A program made the translations under genes and the position numbers. From the NCBI GenBank assembly GCA_934339135.1, contig CAKRHP010000017.1, positions 1 through 64,000 on the forward strand: a stretch of 64,000 bases of DNA, in the 5' to 3' direction. Position 1 is the stretch's first letter; each line of letters opens with the position of its first letter. Source of the stretch: an uncultured Lachnospiraceae bacterium. Lineage in GTDB: Bacteria > Bacillota > Clostridia > Lachnospirales > Lachnospiraceae. Below, piece after piece: positions 1 through 8,344 of this stretch. The notes beneath the pieces were generated by a model, which worked only from the letters and a program-made list of their open reading frames with translations, searched no databases and had not been told where the DNA came from.

Positions 1-1
1 A

Positions 2-74
2 TGGGACCTACAGGGCTCGAACCTGTGACCCTCTGCTTGTAAGGCAGATGCTCTCCCAGCTGAGCTAAGATCCC
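2..74 (-). tRNA. tRNA-Val (anticodon TAC)
   Basis: The reverse complement folds as a complete 73-nt cloverleaf. The acceptor stem is GGGATCT paired with AGGTCCC, the D stem is GCTC/GAGC, the anticodon stem is TCTGC/GCAGA with loop CTTACAA, the variable region is five bases, and the T stem is ACAGG/CCTGT with loop TTCGAGC. The discriminator base is A. The loop gives anticodon TAC, which reads GTA valine codons. CCA is not encoded. It sits at the window edge, so neighbouring tRNAs on the left may exist but cannot be seen. Confidence 0.95.
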
Positions 75-322
75 TTTCGTCTGCGCCGTTCGTTTCACGC
101 GACTTGTATAATATACCAAACCCTTTCATATATGTCAATACCTAATTTTAATTTTTTTCCGGTATTTTTTTCGTCTACTTTACTATGGAACATTCTCATG
201 AAATCTGCTATGATATCTTATACAGTCTATGGACTGTTTTACGCATATACGGGAGTTTCTGTCACAGACAGCTCTTCCATCAAATATAGAATTCGAAATA
301 TAAAGTACAGGGGGATATCATT

Positions 323-1189
323 ATGAACAATCGCGCCGTCAATATCAGCAGTCTCGTGATACTGCTCAGTCTTGTAAGCTTCATTGCAGAGGCATGCCTT
401 TATTATCTGATCAATTATCACTGGGTCAGCATTTTATTTGCAGTGGTCTTTTCCGTGGGACTTTCCCATTTCTGTCTGGAGTCATCGCTGAACTATGGCT
501 ACAGTTTTCTTCATGCCGCATTTATGGTGACGATCACCTTTATCTTTTCTACCATTATTTATCTGATCCAGCCAAATCAGTGGATCCACTACGATTTTTC
601 CATGGTCGTGCTTGTTCTTGTAAACTGGATCACCCCGTTTATATATTGTAATATCCGGGATATGCTGGACCGCGGACCGCGTTTCGATGGTTTTCACATA
701 TTTTTCCAGAGAATGAGTGTTCTTTTCATTGTGTTTTTCCTGTTTGTTGTGATCAAGCAGTATTTTCTGACACCGATCACACCGCCTTATCAGGAGCTGC
801 CGTTTGGTGCCCACAATTTCGTTCCAATGATGACAACAGCATCTTATATCGAGTTTGCACTCAACAGCCATACCTCACTGTTTCCTCTTTTCTGCTATAT
901 TGCAGAGATGATCGCACTTGGTATACCGATCGGCTTTTTCGTGCGGATCTATGGTGCAAAGCTTCCGTTTCTCCTGAGACTTGTGATCTATGCAGGTATT
1001 CCGGTCATTCTGGAGCTTTTGCAGGAGCTTACCGGCCAGGGTTGGGGCGACATCGACGACGTCACCATGAGCCTGCTTGGTGTACTCATCGGCGTGATCC
1101 TGTTCTATCTACTGAACGGTCTGTCCCAGTCCGTCTCCAACCGCGAGTACATGATGAGCCGCAGCCAGACATCTAACTACTTTTCATAA
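323..1189 (+). CDS. VanZ-like family integral membrane protein
   Basis: This is a 288-residue membrane protein with several hydrophobic segments (about 10-30, 33-50, 62-82, 92-108, 130-147, 188-206, 215-235 and 247-265). The C-terminal half has the VanZ-like signature: an FGAHNF motif near residues 161-166, corresponding to the usual N-x-x-PF region, and GWGDIDD at 240-246 followed by a Gly-rich helix. VanZ in the vanA cluster gives low-level teicoplanin resistance, but most VanZ-like proteins are uncharacterised, so no resistance role is claimed. The ATG is preceded by a GGGGG ribosome site. The gene is monocistronic and followed by a strong hairpin. The 248 bases upstream hold only its presumed promoter; I see no other gene there. 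Confidence 0.8.
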   Translation: MNNRAVNISSLVILLSLVSFIAEACLYYLINYHWVSILFAVVFSVGLSHFCLESSLNYGYSFLHAAFMVTITFIFSTIIYLIQPNQWIHYDFSMVVLVLVNWITPFIYCNIRDMLDRGPRFDGFHIFFQRMSVLFIVFFLFVVIKQYFLTPITPPYQELPFGAHNFVPMMTTASYIEFALNSHTSLFPLFCYIAEMIALGIPIGFFVRIYGAKLPFLLRLVIYAGIPVILELLQELTGQGWGDIDDVTMSLLGVLIGVILFYLLNGLSQSVSNREYMMSRSQTSNYFS

Positions 1190-1208
1190 AAACGGTCACA
1201 GATCGCCC

Positions 1209-1275
1209 GCCCATAAAAAATGCCGGTCCGGCGTACAAGCTCGCTTGTATCAGCCGACCGGTATTTTTTATGGGC
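1209..1275. terminator. Long bidirectional hairpin after the VanZ-like gene
   Basis: The 20-base arm starting GCCCATAAAAAAT and ending CCGGTC pairs with its reverse complement ending TTTTTTATGGGC, apart from one mismatch. A loop region of about 27 bases contains a smaller AAGC/GCTT hairpin. Runs of A and T inside the arms let it act as an intrinsic terminator in either direction. Its right end overlaps the first copy of a dispersed-looking repeat, so it may belong to that element. Confidence 0.6.
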
Positions 1276-1395
1276 AGGTGATCAGCCTGACTTTCCTGTA
1301 ATGACTAAGCGGTAAGCCGCTGCAAGCGGCGCTTTTTGCACGCAGTGCAAAAATGCTTAGGAATTGAAGGAAAGGCGGGCGATCTGGGACCTCTA
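1269..1395. repeat. Intergenic repeat, copy 1 (uninterrupted)
   Basis: This is a 127-base unit starting TATGGGCAGGTGATCAGCCT and ending with GACCTCTA. It contains two small hairpins (GCGGTAAGCCGC and TTTTTGCACGCAGTGCAAAAA). A second copy follows at 1401-1688. The two differ by compensatory changes inside the hairpins (for example GCGGTAAGCCGC against GCGATAAGTCGC), so the folded structure is kept. No open frame of note lies inside. Confidence 0.85.
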
Positions 1396-1400
1396 TCTCC

Positions 1401-1688
1401 TATGGGCAGGTGATCAGCCTGACTTTCCTGTAATGACAAGTATAGCGTAAACTAAATGCCTGCTACTTTGACGCAGGATGATGGTATCAGATGCAAGGCG
1501 GAGGAATGAGGCGTAGCGGTGGCTACGTCGATTGACGACAACGCTGTATCTGATAAATCAGACAAGTCAAAGTGCGGGTAATTTAATTTACGCTATACTC
1601 AGCGATAAGTCGCTGCAAGCGACGTTTTTTGCGCATAGCGCAAAAATGCTTAGGAATTGAAGGAAAGGCGGGTGATCTGGAACCTCTA
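1401..1688. repeat. Intergenic repeat, copy 2 (interrupted by a MITE-like insert)
   Basis: This is the second copy of the unit at 1269-1395. It shares its first 37 bases (to TAATGAC) and its last ~90 bases, with 159 extra bases at 1440-1598. Its last three bases form the stop codon of the minus-strand trpF gene, so the repeat boundary coincides with the 3' end of a coding sequence. Confidence 0.85.
1440..1598. mobile_element. 159-bp MITE-like element with terminal inverted repeats
   Basis: The left end GTATAGCGTAAA is the exact reverse complement of the right end TTTACGCTATAC. The imperfect terminal inverted repeats extend to about 32 bases on each side, reaching CTTTGAC/GTCAAAG. Inside are a second inverted pair (ATCAGAT near 1476 and ATCTGAT near 1549) and a central CGTAG/CTACG hairpin. 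It codes for nothing. Removing it restores copy 2 of the flanking repeat to about the length of copy 1. I could not define a target-site duplication with certainty. Confidence 0.75.
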
Positions 1689-2294
1689 AGCCCCCCGCAC
1701 CGCCTTTACAAATGCCTCTATCTTCTCCGGATCCTTTCCCATCCCCGAATCTCTCTCCACTCCCGAGCTTACGTCCACCCCGTAAGGATGCATTGCCACA
1801 ACAGCACTGCCTACATTATCCAGATTTAATCCCCCAGCCAGCAGATACAGCTTTCCGTCCTCCGGCAGATTCGGTATGCTGCTCCAGTCAAAGGTTTCGC
1901 CACTCCCCGGCTTCACCGCATCAAACACATAACCGATGCATTTCGGCTCTGCCTCGTACCGCTCCCACTCCTGCATATTGTCTACATTAAACGCACGGAA
2001 AAACGGAATCCGCAAAGTCTCCAGAGCCTCCGGAAACACCTGTCCGTGAATCTGGACAATATCAAAACCTGCTTCCTGAATCTCTTTTATCTGCAACGCA
2101 GACGGCGAAACCACCACGGCCACTTTCTGAATCTTTGACGACAGAGATTTCATGATCTCCTTTGCATGATCTATGGTAATATTCCTTTTGCTTTTCGGAA
2201 AGAAAAGTACCATCCCCGCATAATCCGCCTGCGCTTTCGACACCCATTCTGCTTCCTGCGGTGTTGTTAATCCACATATTTTTATTTTTGTCAT
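1686..2294 (-). CDS. trpF: Phosphoribosylanthranilate isomerase (TrpF)
   Basis: This 202-residue TIM-barrel enzyme converts phosphoribosylanthranilate to the carboxyphenylamino deoxyribulose phosphate in tryptophan synthesis. The catalytic cysteine lies in KICGLT (Cys7). The catalytic aspartate is in YVFDAVKPGSGETFDW (about residue 124). The phosphate-binding end is LLAGGLNLDNV followed by GVDVSSGVE. Length matches the family. It stands alone, with no other trp genes nearby. It lies 83 bases downstream of an ABC permease on the same strand, so co-transcription is possible but not shown. The ribosome binding site is weak. Its stop codon is supplied by the last three bases of the neighbouring repeat. 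Confidence 0.93.
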   Translation of the reverse strand: MTKIKICGLTTPQEAEWVSKAQADYAGMVLFFPKSKRNITIDHAKEIMKSLSSKIQKVAVVVSPSALQIKEIQEAGFDIVQIHGQVFPEALETLRIPFFRAFNVDNMQEWERYEAEPKCIGYVFDAVKPGSGETFDWSSIPNLPEDGKLYLLAGGLNLDNVGSAVVAMHPYGVDVSSGVERDSGMGKDPEKIEAFVKAVRGA

Positions 2295-2377
2295 ACTGCT
2301 TTAACCATGCCTTCCCAAAATTCTGACTTTTTCATCATAGCACTCCCCACTTGTTTCATCAAGGTGACAAAATATTT

Positions 2378-5107
2378 TTACTCTCTGTTTTTCAGAACCT
2401 CGGCCGGGGTGATCTTCTGCAGACGACGTACCAGGAAGAAGTTGATCACTGCATACAACAGCAGAATGCCAATATACATTCCAATATAAAGTACCGGTGA
2501 GAAATGAAGATTCATTCCACAGGCAATATTGCTGACCAGCAATGGATACATGGCATCCATACACAACTTGGACAGCGGGATACAGATCAATGCCCCCACC
2601 GCTACAATGAAAAAATTACTGTTCAGGTATAACTTTCGTATCTCACTGATCCGGTAACCAAAGATTTTCACCAATGAAATGCCAAAGCCGGAACGATCGA
2701 TCATCACCTTCATCATCAGGTACATGACCACACAGAAGATCAACGCAGACATGATCATCAAGGTCGAAACCATCGGCATCATCATATCAACAAAAATATC
2801 AGAGTTTTTTTCTACCTCCGACTTCTTTAACGTACCATACAGACGTCCTGATGGGATATTCAGCTTATGGTCGGCAAACACAACATTATAATAATCACCC
2901 CCTTCGCCAAACAATTCCCGCATACTGTCAATGTCCATAAAAACGTACAGACCGGTAGAATACTGTGTCACTCCATCCACCGTAAATGCATAGTCCCGTT
3001 CTTCGTCTTCATCCTTCAGGACAAACTGATCACCCTTTGCAAGAGCAAACTTCTGCGCTGCAGCACTGGACAGGATCACACGGCTCTTTCCTTTTTTCAC
3101 ATCAGCATCAAAGAAGGAATTATCCTTCGTAATTCCCAGTACCGTGACATCCAGATTGTAACCATAACGTTCTCTTTTTAATGTCTTTGCATAGGCTTCC
3201 TCGCCTCCTGACGGTGCCTTCTCAGTAGGATATTTATATGTATACATATATTCGAACCTTGTATCGGCTCTGTTCTCAATACCTATATTGGAACACATCA
3301 CATAACAGTCCAGACTCAGCATACAGATCAAAAGGGAAACAAACAGTCCAAAGACCACCGTCAGACCGGTTCGAAGCTCCCGTAAAAACTGACGTACACA
3401 GAATCTTGGCACAAATGCCATATCGCCCAGATCCATGCGGCCAAATCTTCCCTGTTTCTGTTCCTTACGCATCAGCTTTAGAGCCGGCTGTGCCAGCTTC
3501 TTCCGGATCACCAGCCAGTTCACAATGACTGCCGCCAGAACAGGCATCACCGCACCGTAGACCAGCAGATATACGGGATACACATCCGGTACCTTCGGGA
3601 AGGAGAAATAATTGTAGGTGTCTGCCATCTGCTGCCGCACACCGACCGGGGAAAAGCCGATCGCCATTCCGATCACTCCGGATATAAATGTGACACAGAC
3701 CGGCAGGGTAAGATAATGCATGATCAGATCTTTCCCGGTCACACCCATGGCATACAATGCACCGATCACGCCACTCTCTGCCTCGATCGTATGCACAACA
3801 AACACTGAGATCACATAGGTAAATAAGATCATTATGATCACACCGGAAACAAGACCTGCCAGCTTATTGATCACCTGATCGTCTGTAGTGGCACCGATCC
3901 TCATATTTTCCTCTGCCGTGACAAATTCTGTCATATTACTCAAAGAAATATCAAAATATTTATCTACCAGCTCATCGGTTCCTTTTTTCAGCTTATGAAC
4001 ACCATCGGACAACTCTCCGGCACCATCTGCTGCCTCTCCCACACCGTCCGTGTATTTTATGATCCCGTCCTTATAGCTTTTGAGCATGGTGAGCTGATCC
4101 AGCAGAGAACCGATGGAAAGTCTCACAATCCCGTTATCGTTTTTATTTTTTAACTCAGTCAGCTTCTCCTTAAAATTCTCCTCGGTAAGGGCTCCCGTGA
4201 GACCATAATCCTCCAGCGCATCGGAAGCCTGCTCCAGATATGCATCCAGAAGCCGACCGGTTCCATCCTGCAGCTTTTTGTTATTGGATGCAAGCTCGGA
4301 AAGTCCATCAGAAAGCTCTCCGGCACCATCCGCCAGCTTGTTAATCCCTTTTGTCACCTTATCCTTCCGGCCACCGGTCTGACGCCAGTATTTCTGAAAC
4401 CATTTGTCCGTAATATCACTGGCATCAATAGTCTGATCCTTAAGCCATTCCTTCAGCTTTTTGTCGGTCATTCCTTGTTTCAGTCTGTACGAATAATTGT
4501 ACACCTCTGTCTGGGCACTTTTTCCCTGATCCTGCATTCTTCTATACTGATCAGCGGTTACAAAAGCAAGACCAAACTGCTTGCTTCCCACAGTACTGTC
4601 TGACAGATTATGATAGGGTGCATTGTAGTCCGGCACACAGCCGATTCCCGATACTTTCAGTGTTTCTCCACCAATTGCCACGGCGTCTCCCACCTGGATC
4701 TGGTGTTCTTCACAATATCTTTGTTCCAGCATCACCTCATCATCTGCCTTTGCCAAACGTCCCTCTCTGACAACAGCCAGATTGATCTTCTGACGATTTT
4801 GAAATACCCGGAGTACACTTTGATCCTTCATATTGTAATCCAGATAAAAATTCTCCTCCAAAGTCAGACCCTTTTTCGTGATCTCCTCTTTTTCAGAGGA
4901 TGTCAATGGCACAAATACAGAAAACTGGCCATCCTCCACCTTATGCTCCCGGTCGGAATCTGCCCCTCCCTGCATGATTGTTTCGGCTGCCCCCACCAGA
5001 GAGATCACCAGGTACATACTCATAATGATCAGTACCGCCAGCGCCAGATAACGGAATTTATTGGCACGAAGATCCCGCAAGATTCTTTTTCTCAATACTT
5101 TCTGCAT
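2378..5107 (-). CDS. Large FtsX/MacB-type ABC transporter permease
   Basis: This 909-residue membrane protein starts with a cytoplasmic segment and transmembrane helix (about 17-37). A large extracytoplasmic region of about 370 residues follows, containing heptad and small-residue repeats of the LADGAGELSDG type. Such repeats are seen in YhgE/Pip-like and FtsX-like proteins. Then come a three-helix FtsX core, a second extracytoplasmic domain, and a C-terminal FtsX core ending in the typical ITPAEVLKNRE tail. It overlaps the upstream ATPase gene in the TAATG arrangement, so the two form one transporter. Substrate is unknown; such pairs usually act in envelope stress, peptide export or lipoprotein handling. 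A TetR gene lies upstream and probably controls it. Confidence 0.85.
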   Translation of the reverse strand: MQKVLRKRILRDLRANKFRYLALAVLIIMSMYLVISLVGAAETIMQGGADSDREHKVEDGQFSVFVPLTSSEKEEITKKGLTLEENFYLDYNMKDQSVLRVFQNRQKINLAVVREGRLAKADDEVMLEQRYCEEHQIQVGDAVAIGGETLKVSGIGCVPDYNAPYHNLSDSTVGSKQFGLAFVTADQYRRMQDQGKSAQTEVYNYSYRLKQGMTDKKLKEWLKDQTIDASDITDKWFQKYWRQTGGRKDKVTKGINKLADGAGELSDGLSELASNNKKLQDGTGRLLDAYLEQASDALEDYGLTGALTEENFKEKLTELKNKNDNGIVRLSIGSLLDQLTMLKSYKDGIIKYTDGVGEAADGAGELSDGVHKLKKGTDELVDKYFDISLSNMTEFVTAEENMRIGATTDDQVINKLAGLVSGVIIMILFTYVISVFVVHTIEAESGVIGALYAMGVTGKDLIMHYLTLPVCVTFISGVIGMAIGFSPVGVRQQMADTYNYFSFPKVPDVYPVYLLVYGAVMPVLAAVIVNWLVIRKKLAQPALKLMRKEQKQGRFGRMDLGDMAFVPRFCVRQFLRELRTGLTVVFGLFVSLLICMLSLDCYVMCSNIGIENRADTRFEYMYTYKYPTEKAPSGGEEAYAKTLKRERYGYNLDVTVLGITKDNSFFDADVKKGKSRVILSSAAAQKFALAKGDQFVLKDEDEERDYAFTVDGVTQYSTGLYVFMDIDSMRELFGEGGDYYNVVFADHKLNIPSGRLYGTLKKSEVEKNSDIFVDMMMPMVSTLMIMSALIFCVVMYLMMKVMIDRSGFGISLVKIFGYRISEIRKLYLNSNFFIVAVGALICIPLSKLCMDAMYPLLVSNIACGMNLHFSPVLYIGMYIGILLLYAVINFFLVRRLQKITPAEVLKNRE

Positions 5108-5808
5108 TATAAATCCTCCAATTCTGCTGCCGGTACTCTTGTTTCATTGTAATATTCCTTACTGATCTGACCATCCTTGATCCGGATCACCTTATGTACC
5201 ATATCCTTAATGGAATTATTATGAGTAACGATCAGCATCGTGGTTCCGTATTTTGCATTGATCGTTTCCAGCAAAACCAGAATATCTCTGGAGGTTTTGG
5301 AATCCAGTGCACCCGTCGGCTCATCACAGAGAAGAAGCTTCGGATTTTTGATCAATGCTCGTGCGATCGCGCAGCGCTGCTGCTGCCCACCGGAAAGCTG
5401 TGATGGAAATTTATTCTGATGTCCCGTGAGCCCCAGGGTTGCGAGAAGGTCATCCATATCCAGAGGCGTTTTGGTCAGATATTCACAAACCTGGATATTT
5501 TCCCGTACCGTCAGATTAGGCACCAGATTGTAAAACTGAAAAATATATCCCAGATTGTCCCTGCGATACTCGGAAAGCTCCGTCTGACTCAATCCGGCAA
5601 TTTCCTTTCCATCCACCTTCACCGAACCGGAATCAATGGTATCCAGCCCGCCAATACAGTTCAAAAATGTCGATTTACCGGAACCGCTGGTTCCCTGTAT
5701 CACACACATATCTCCCTGCTCCACTCCCGTAGTGATTCCTTTCAACACCTGTACAAAACCTTCTCCTGCACCATAACTCTTTTTCAAATCCTTCACTTCC
5801 AGATACAT
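5107..5808 (-). CDS. ABC transporter ATP-binding protein, MacB/LolD type
   Basis: This 233-residue ATPase has Walker A GTSGSGKST (about 40-48), signature LSGGQQQR, Walker B LLLCDEPTGALD and the H-loop VTHN. The layout and the GALDSKTS stretch are typical of MacB/LolD/YtrE ATPases that power FtsX-fold permeases. The ATG at 5808 follows an AAGGAGGA ribosome site, and the stop overlaps the start of the permease gene by one base. The palindromic site at 5841-5859 lies 33 bases upstream of the start, suggesting repression by the adjacent TetR protein. Confidence 0.93.
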   Translation of the reverse strand: MYLEVKDLKKSYGAGEGFVQVLKGITTGVEQGDMCVIQGTSGSGKSTFLNCIGGLDTIDSGSVKVDGKEIAGLSQTELSEYRRDNLGYIFQFYNLVPNLTVRENIQVCEYLTKTPLDMDDLLATLGLTGHQNKFPSQLSGGQQQRCAIARALIKNPKLLLCDEPTGALDSKTSRDILVLLETINAKYGTTMLIVTHNNSIKDMVHKVIRIKDGQISKEYYNETRVPAAELEDL

Positions 5809-5840
5809 GATCGTCCTCCTTATTGATATTATTTATCATT

Positions 5841-5859
5841 AACATAACACCGTTATGTT
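5841..5859. promoter_or_regulatory. Candidate TetR operator, upstream of the ABC operon
   Basis: This is a perfect 8-3-8 palindrome, AACATAAC-ACC-GTTATGTT. The same core is repeated at 6621-6637 in front of the tetR gene. The pairing of one palindrome with both units flanking a TetR gene is the classical sign of its operator. An additional GGAACTG/CAGTTCC hairpin lies at 5875-5894 between tetR and this site. Confidence 0.75.
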
Positions 5860-5943
5860 GCTGTTATTTTTTTAGGAACTGCCGTAACAGTTCCTTTTAT
5901 CCCGAAACCTTCTGTCCCTTTCCTATCTTTTTCATGCAATATC

Positions 5944-6591
5944 TCAGTCACCCATGATATCCGGCGTTACACCAAACATCCCGTACCACCCGCAGACCAT
6001 ATACTTCACTGCGTGTCCCATATATCGGACAGCCTCAGCCTCCGTGTCAATATGTGTCACCGCATAAACAAATACATCAATCTGCATGTGTGCGATCCAA
6101 TGGATCACATCATGCGAGATCTTCTCACCACCAATATGCTGCTGCATCATATCGGCCAGCATCCGGTAATGTCCCTCACAAATACGGACAATCTCATCTA
6201 CTGCACCTTCCATGGAGCTTCCCTGGGACTTCTCCAGTAAAAGCCGGAACCGGTCACGATACCGGTAAAGCTCATGAACAATATTCAGAGTAGTCTGATA
6301 ATCGTCCGCATCGCCCTCCTGAGCCTCTTCACCGAACAATTCTCCCGCTTCCATCGCCTGCTTCTCCTCCAGAAAATGTCTCTCCATCGCCTCACGGACT
6401 CCCGCCAAAGGCTCCTGCACCAGAGAAGCAAACAGATCATCCTTATCCTCAAAGAAAAAGTACAGGGCTCCCGTGGTCACTCCCGCCTGTTTACAGATAC
6501 TCCGGAGAGATGCTTTCATAAAGCCCTTCTCCAAGAACTCCTCCATGGCACATTCCTGAAGTCTTTTCCGGGTCTCCTTTTCATCCTTCAT
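5944..6591 (-). CDS. TetR family transcriptional regulator
   Basis: This 215-residue protein has an N-terminal TetR DNA-binding domain (about 6-52). It contains the helix-turn-helix region SLRSICKQAGVTTGALYFFF and the following DKDDLF, which is diagnostic. The C-terminal ligand-binding domain is not assignable to a ligand. It is transcribed in the same direction as, and just upstream of, the ABC transporter pair at 2378-5808. Matching palindromes lie before itself and before the transporter, so autoregulation and control of the transporter are inferred. Confidence 0.92.
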   Translation of the reverse strand: MKDEKETRKRLQECAMEEFLEKGFMKASLRSICKQAGVTTGALYFFFEDKDDLFASLVQEPLAGVREAMERHFLEEKQAMEAGELFGEEAQEGDADDYQTTLNIVHELYRYRDRFRLLLEKSQGSSMEGAVDEIVRICEGHYRMLADMMQQHIGGEKISHDVIHWIAHMQIDVFVYAVTHIDTEAEAVRYMGHAVKYMVCGWYGMFGVTPDIMGD

Positions 6592-6620
6592 ATTTGCCTC
6601 ATTTCTACTGTCACACCTTC

Positions 6621-6662
6621 ACATAACACCGTTATGTTATCATGGTCATAAGACATTGTCAA
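6621..6662 (-). promoter_or_regulatory. tetR promoter with embedded operator
   Basis: Reading the minus strand, TTGACA (6657-6662) is separated by 17 bases from TAACAT (6634-6639), a good sigma-A promoter about 40 bases upstream of the tetR start. The -10 hexamer overlaps the palindrome ACATAAC-ACC-GTTATGT (6621-6637), so a bound repressor would block polymerase directly. The hcp gene is transcribed divergently from the other side of this region. Confidence 0.75.
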
Positions 6663-6756
6663 GAGATTTATTATAATATCGGTATACTCCACCCATAAAT
6701 TGGAAATACTGTTTCAAAGTACCTAAATAGTGTATTCAACGATTGGAGGAGTAACC

Positions 6757-8328
6757 ATGTCTAATATGTTTTGTTTTCAATGTCAGCAGACCGCCGGCAA
6801 TAAAGGCTGTGTCAACACCGGTGTCTGCGGCAAGCAGCCCGAAACCGCCAAGCTTCAGGATGAACTGGTGGGCGAATTGATCCGCCTTGCCACTGCCGCT
6901 CACGATGCCGGAAAGCATTCCCGCCTGACGGACCGCCTGCTGATGGACGGACTTTTTACCACATTAACCAATGTCAATTTTGACGACGAGGCCATCCGTG
7001 ACTTTACAGACCGTGTCATAAAAGAACGCAAAAAGCTCAGTGACGAAAAGATACCTGTCGTAGCACTGTGAGAGGGCGGCAATGACGAGGTGTCCCTCCG
7101 CTCCACTTTACTTTTCGGATTGAAGGGTATGGCTGCCTACGCCCACCACGCCATGAATCTGGGATATGAGGATGAAAGTGTCACAAAATGGTTTTACAAG
7201 GGACTTTGCGAAGTAAATAAAGAACATTCTGCTGAGGAATGGATCGAGCTGATCATGGAATTTGGCAAAGTAAACTTTAAATGTATGGAACTTCTGGACC
7301 GCGCCAATACAGAAACCTTCGGTTCGCCATCACCGGTAAAGGTACAGACCGATATTAAAAAAGGTCCTTTTATCGTAATCTCCGGTCACGATCTGAAAGA
7401 TCTGTCCCAGCTTCTGGAGCAGACAAAGGGCAAAGGGATCAATGTCTATACCCACAGTGAAATGCTGCCGGCTCATGGATATCCGGAGCTGAATAAATAC
7501 GAACATCTTGCAGGTAACTTCGGAACCGCATGGCAGAGCCAGCAAAAGGAATTTGACAACATCCCCGCTCCGGTGCTCTTCACAACCAACTGCCTGATGC
7601 CTCAGAGACCAAGCTATCAGGACCGGATTTATACGACATCTGTAGTGGGATATAAAGGTCTTCGCCATATCAGCGGAGACAAGGACGGAAAGAAAGACTT
7701 CTCTCCGATCATTGAACATGCCTTACGACTCGGGGGCTATGAACACGACCACAGCATGAGCGGGATCAACGGTGGCCACACACTGACCACAGGTTTTGGC
7801 CACGCCGCCGTTCTTTCCCATGCAGAAGAGATCATCTCCTCGATCAAGCAGGGACATATTAAGCATATCTTTCTGGTTGGCGGATGCGACGGCACCCACC
7901 CGGGCCGCAATTACTACACCGAATTTGTAAAGCAGACACCGATGGACTCTCTGGTGCTGACTCTCGCCTGCGGCAAATACCGCTTTAATGATCTGGATCT
8001 CGGGGAGATTGATGGCATTCCACGTATCCTTGATATGGGACAGTGCAACGATGCCTACAGTGCGATCCGGGTAGCTCTGGCACTCGCCGATGCATTCGAC
8101 TGTACCGTCAACGATCTGCCGCTGACACTGGTGCTGTCATGGTACGAGCAGAAGGCAGTTTGTATCCTGCTGACGCTGCTTTCCCTTGGTATCCGCAACA
8201 TGTATCTGGGGCCAACCCTGCCGGCATTTATGTCAGAAACCGTTGTGAAGTTCCTCGTAGACACCTACAATCTGCAGCCGATCACCGCACCGGAGCAGGA
8301 TATGGATGCCATTCTGGGACGCGGATAA
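6757..8328 (+). pseudogene. hcp: Hybrid cluster protein (hydroxylamine reductase family), interrupted by in-frame TGA
   Basis: Read through, this frame encodes about 523 residues, the normal Hcp length. The N-terminal cysteines Cys6, Cys9, Cys18 and Cys24 bind the first iron-sulfur cluster. Hybrid-cluster ligands are visible in GHDLKDL, THSEMLPAHGYPEL, FTTNCLMPQ, LVGGCDGT, LACGKYRFN and SWYEQKA. The frame is broken only by TGA at 7069-7071, where relatives have Trp (ValValAlaLeu-Trp-Glu-Gly), so a TGG to TGA change is likely. The downstream part stays open from a GTG at 7090 but would lack the N-terminal cluster. The start at 6757 has a GGAGGAG site. Hcp acts on nitrosative stress as an NO or hydroxylamine reductase. 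The stop could be real, a sequencing error, or read through. Confidence 0.88.
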
Positions 8329-8344
8329 ATTCACAATTTACCGC
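8321..8344. terminator. Compact hairpin between convergent hcp and symporter genes
   Basis: GCGGATAAATT and AATTTACCGC form an imperfect stem with a three-base loop that includes both stop codons of the converging genes. Only nine bases separate the genes. A role as a shared bidirectional terminator is plausible but it lacks a long U tract. Confidence 0.4.

Noticed and set aside
1200..1690. CRISPR-like array
   Set aside because: There are only two long, adjacent copies with internal hairpins and no regularly spaced short repeats, and no cas genes are nearby.
5871..5894. GGAACTG/CAGTTCC hairpin followed by TTTT on the plus strand
   Set aside because: It has terminator shape on the plus strand, but no plus-strand gene precedes it; on the minus strand it lacks a T run. 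It may be part of tetR 3' structure, so it is not called as a terminator.
7069..7071. TGA as a selenocysteine codon in hcp
   Set aside because: The aligned residue in relatives is Trp, not Cys, it is not a cluster ligand, and I see no convincing SECIS hairpin directly downstream.
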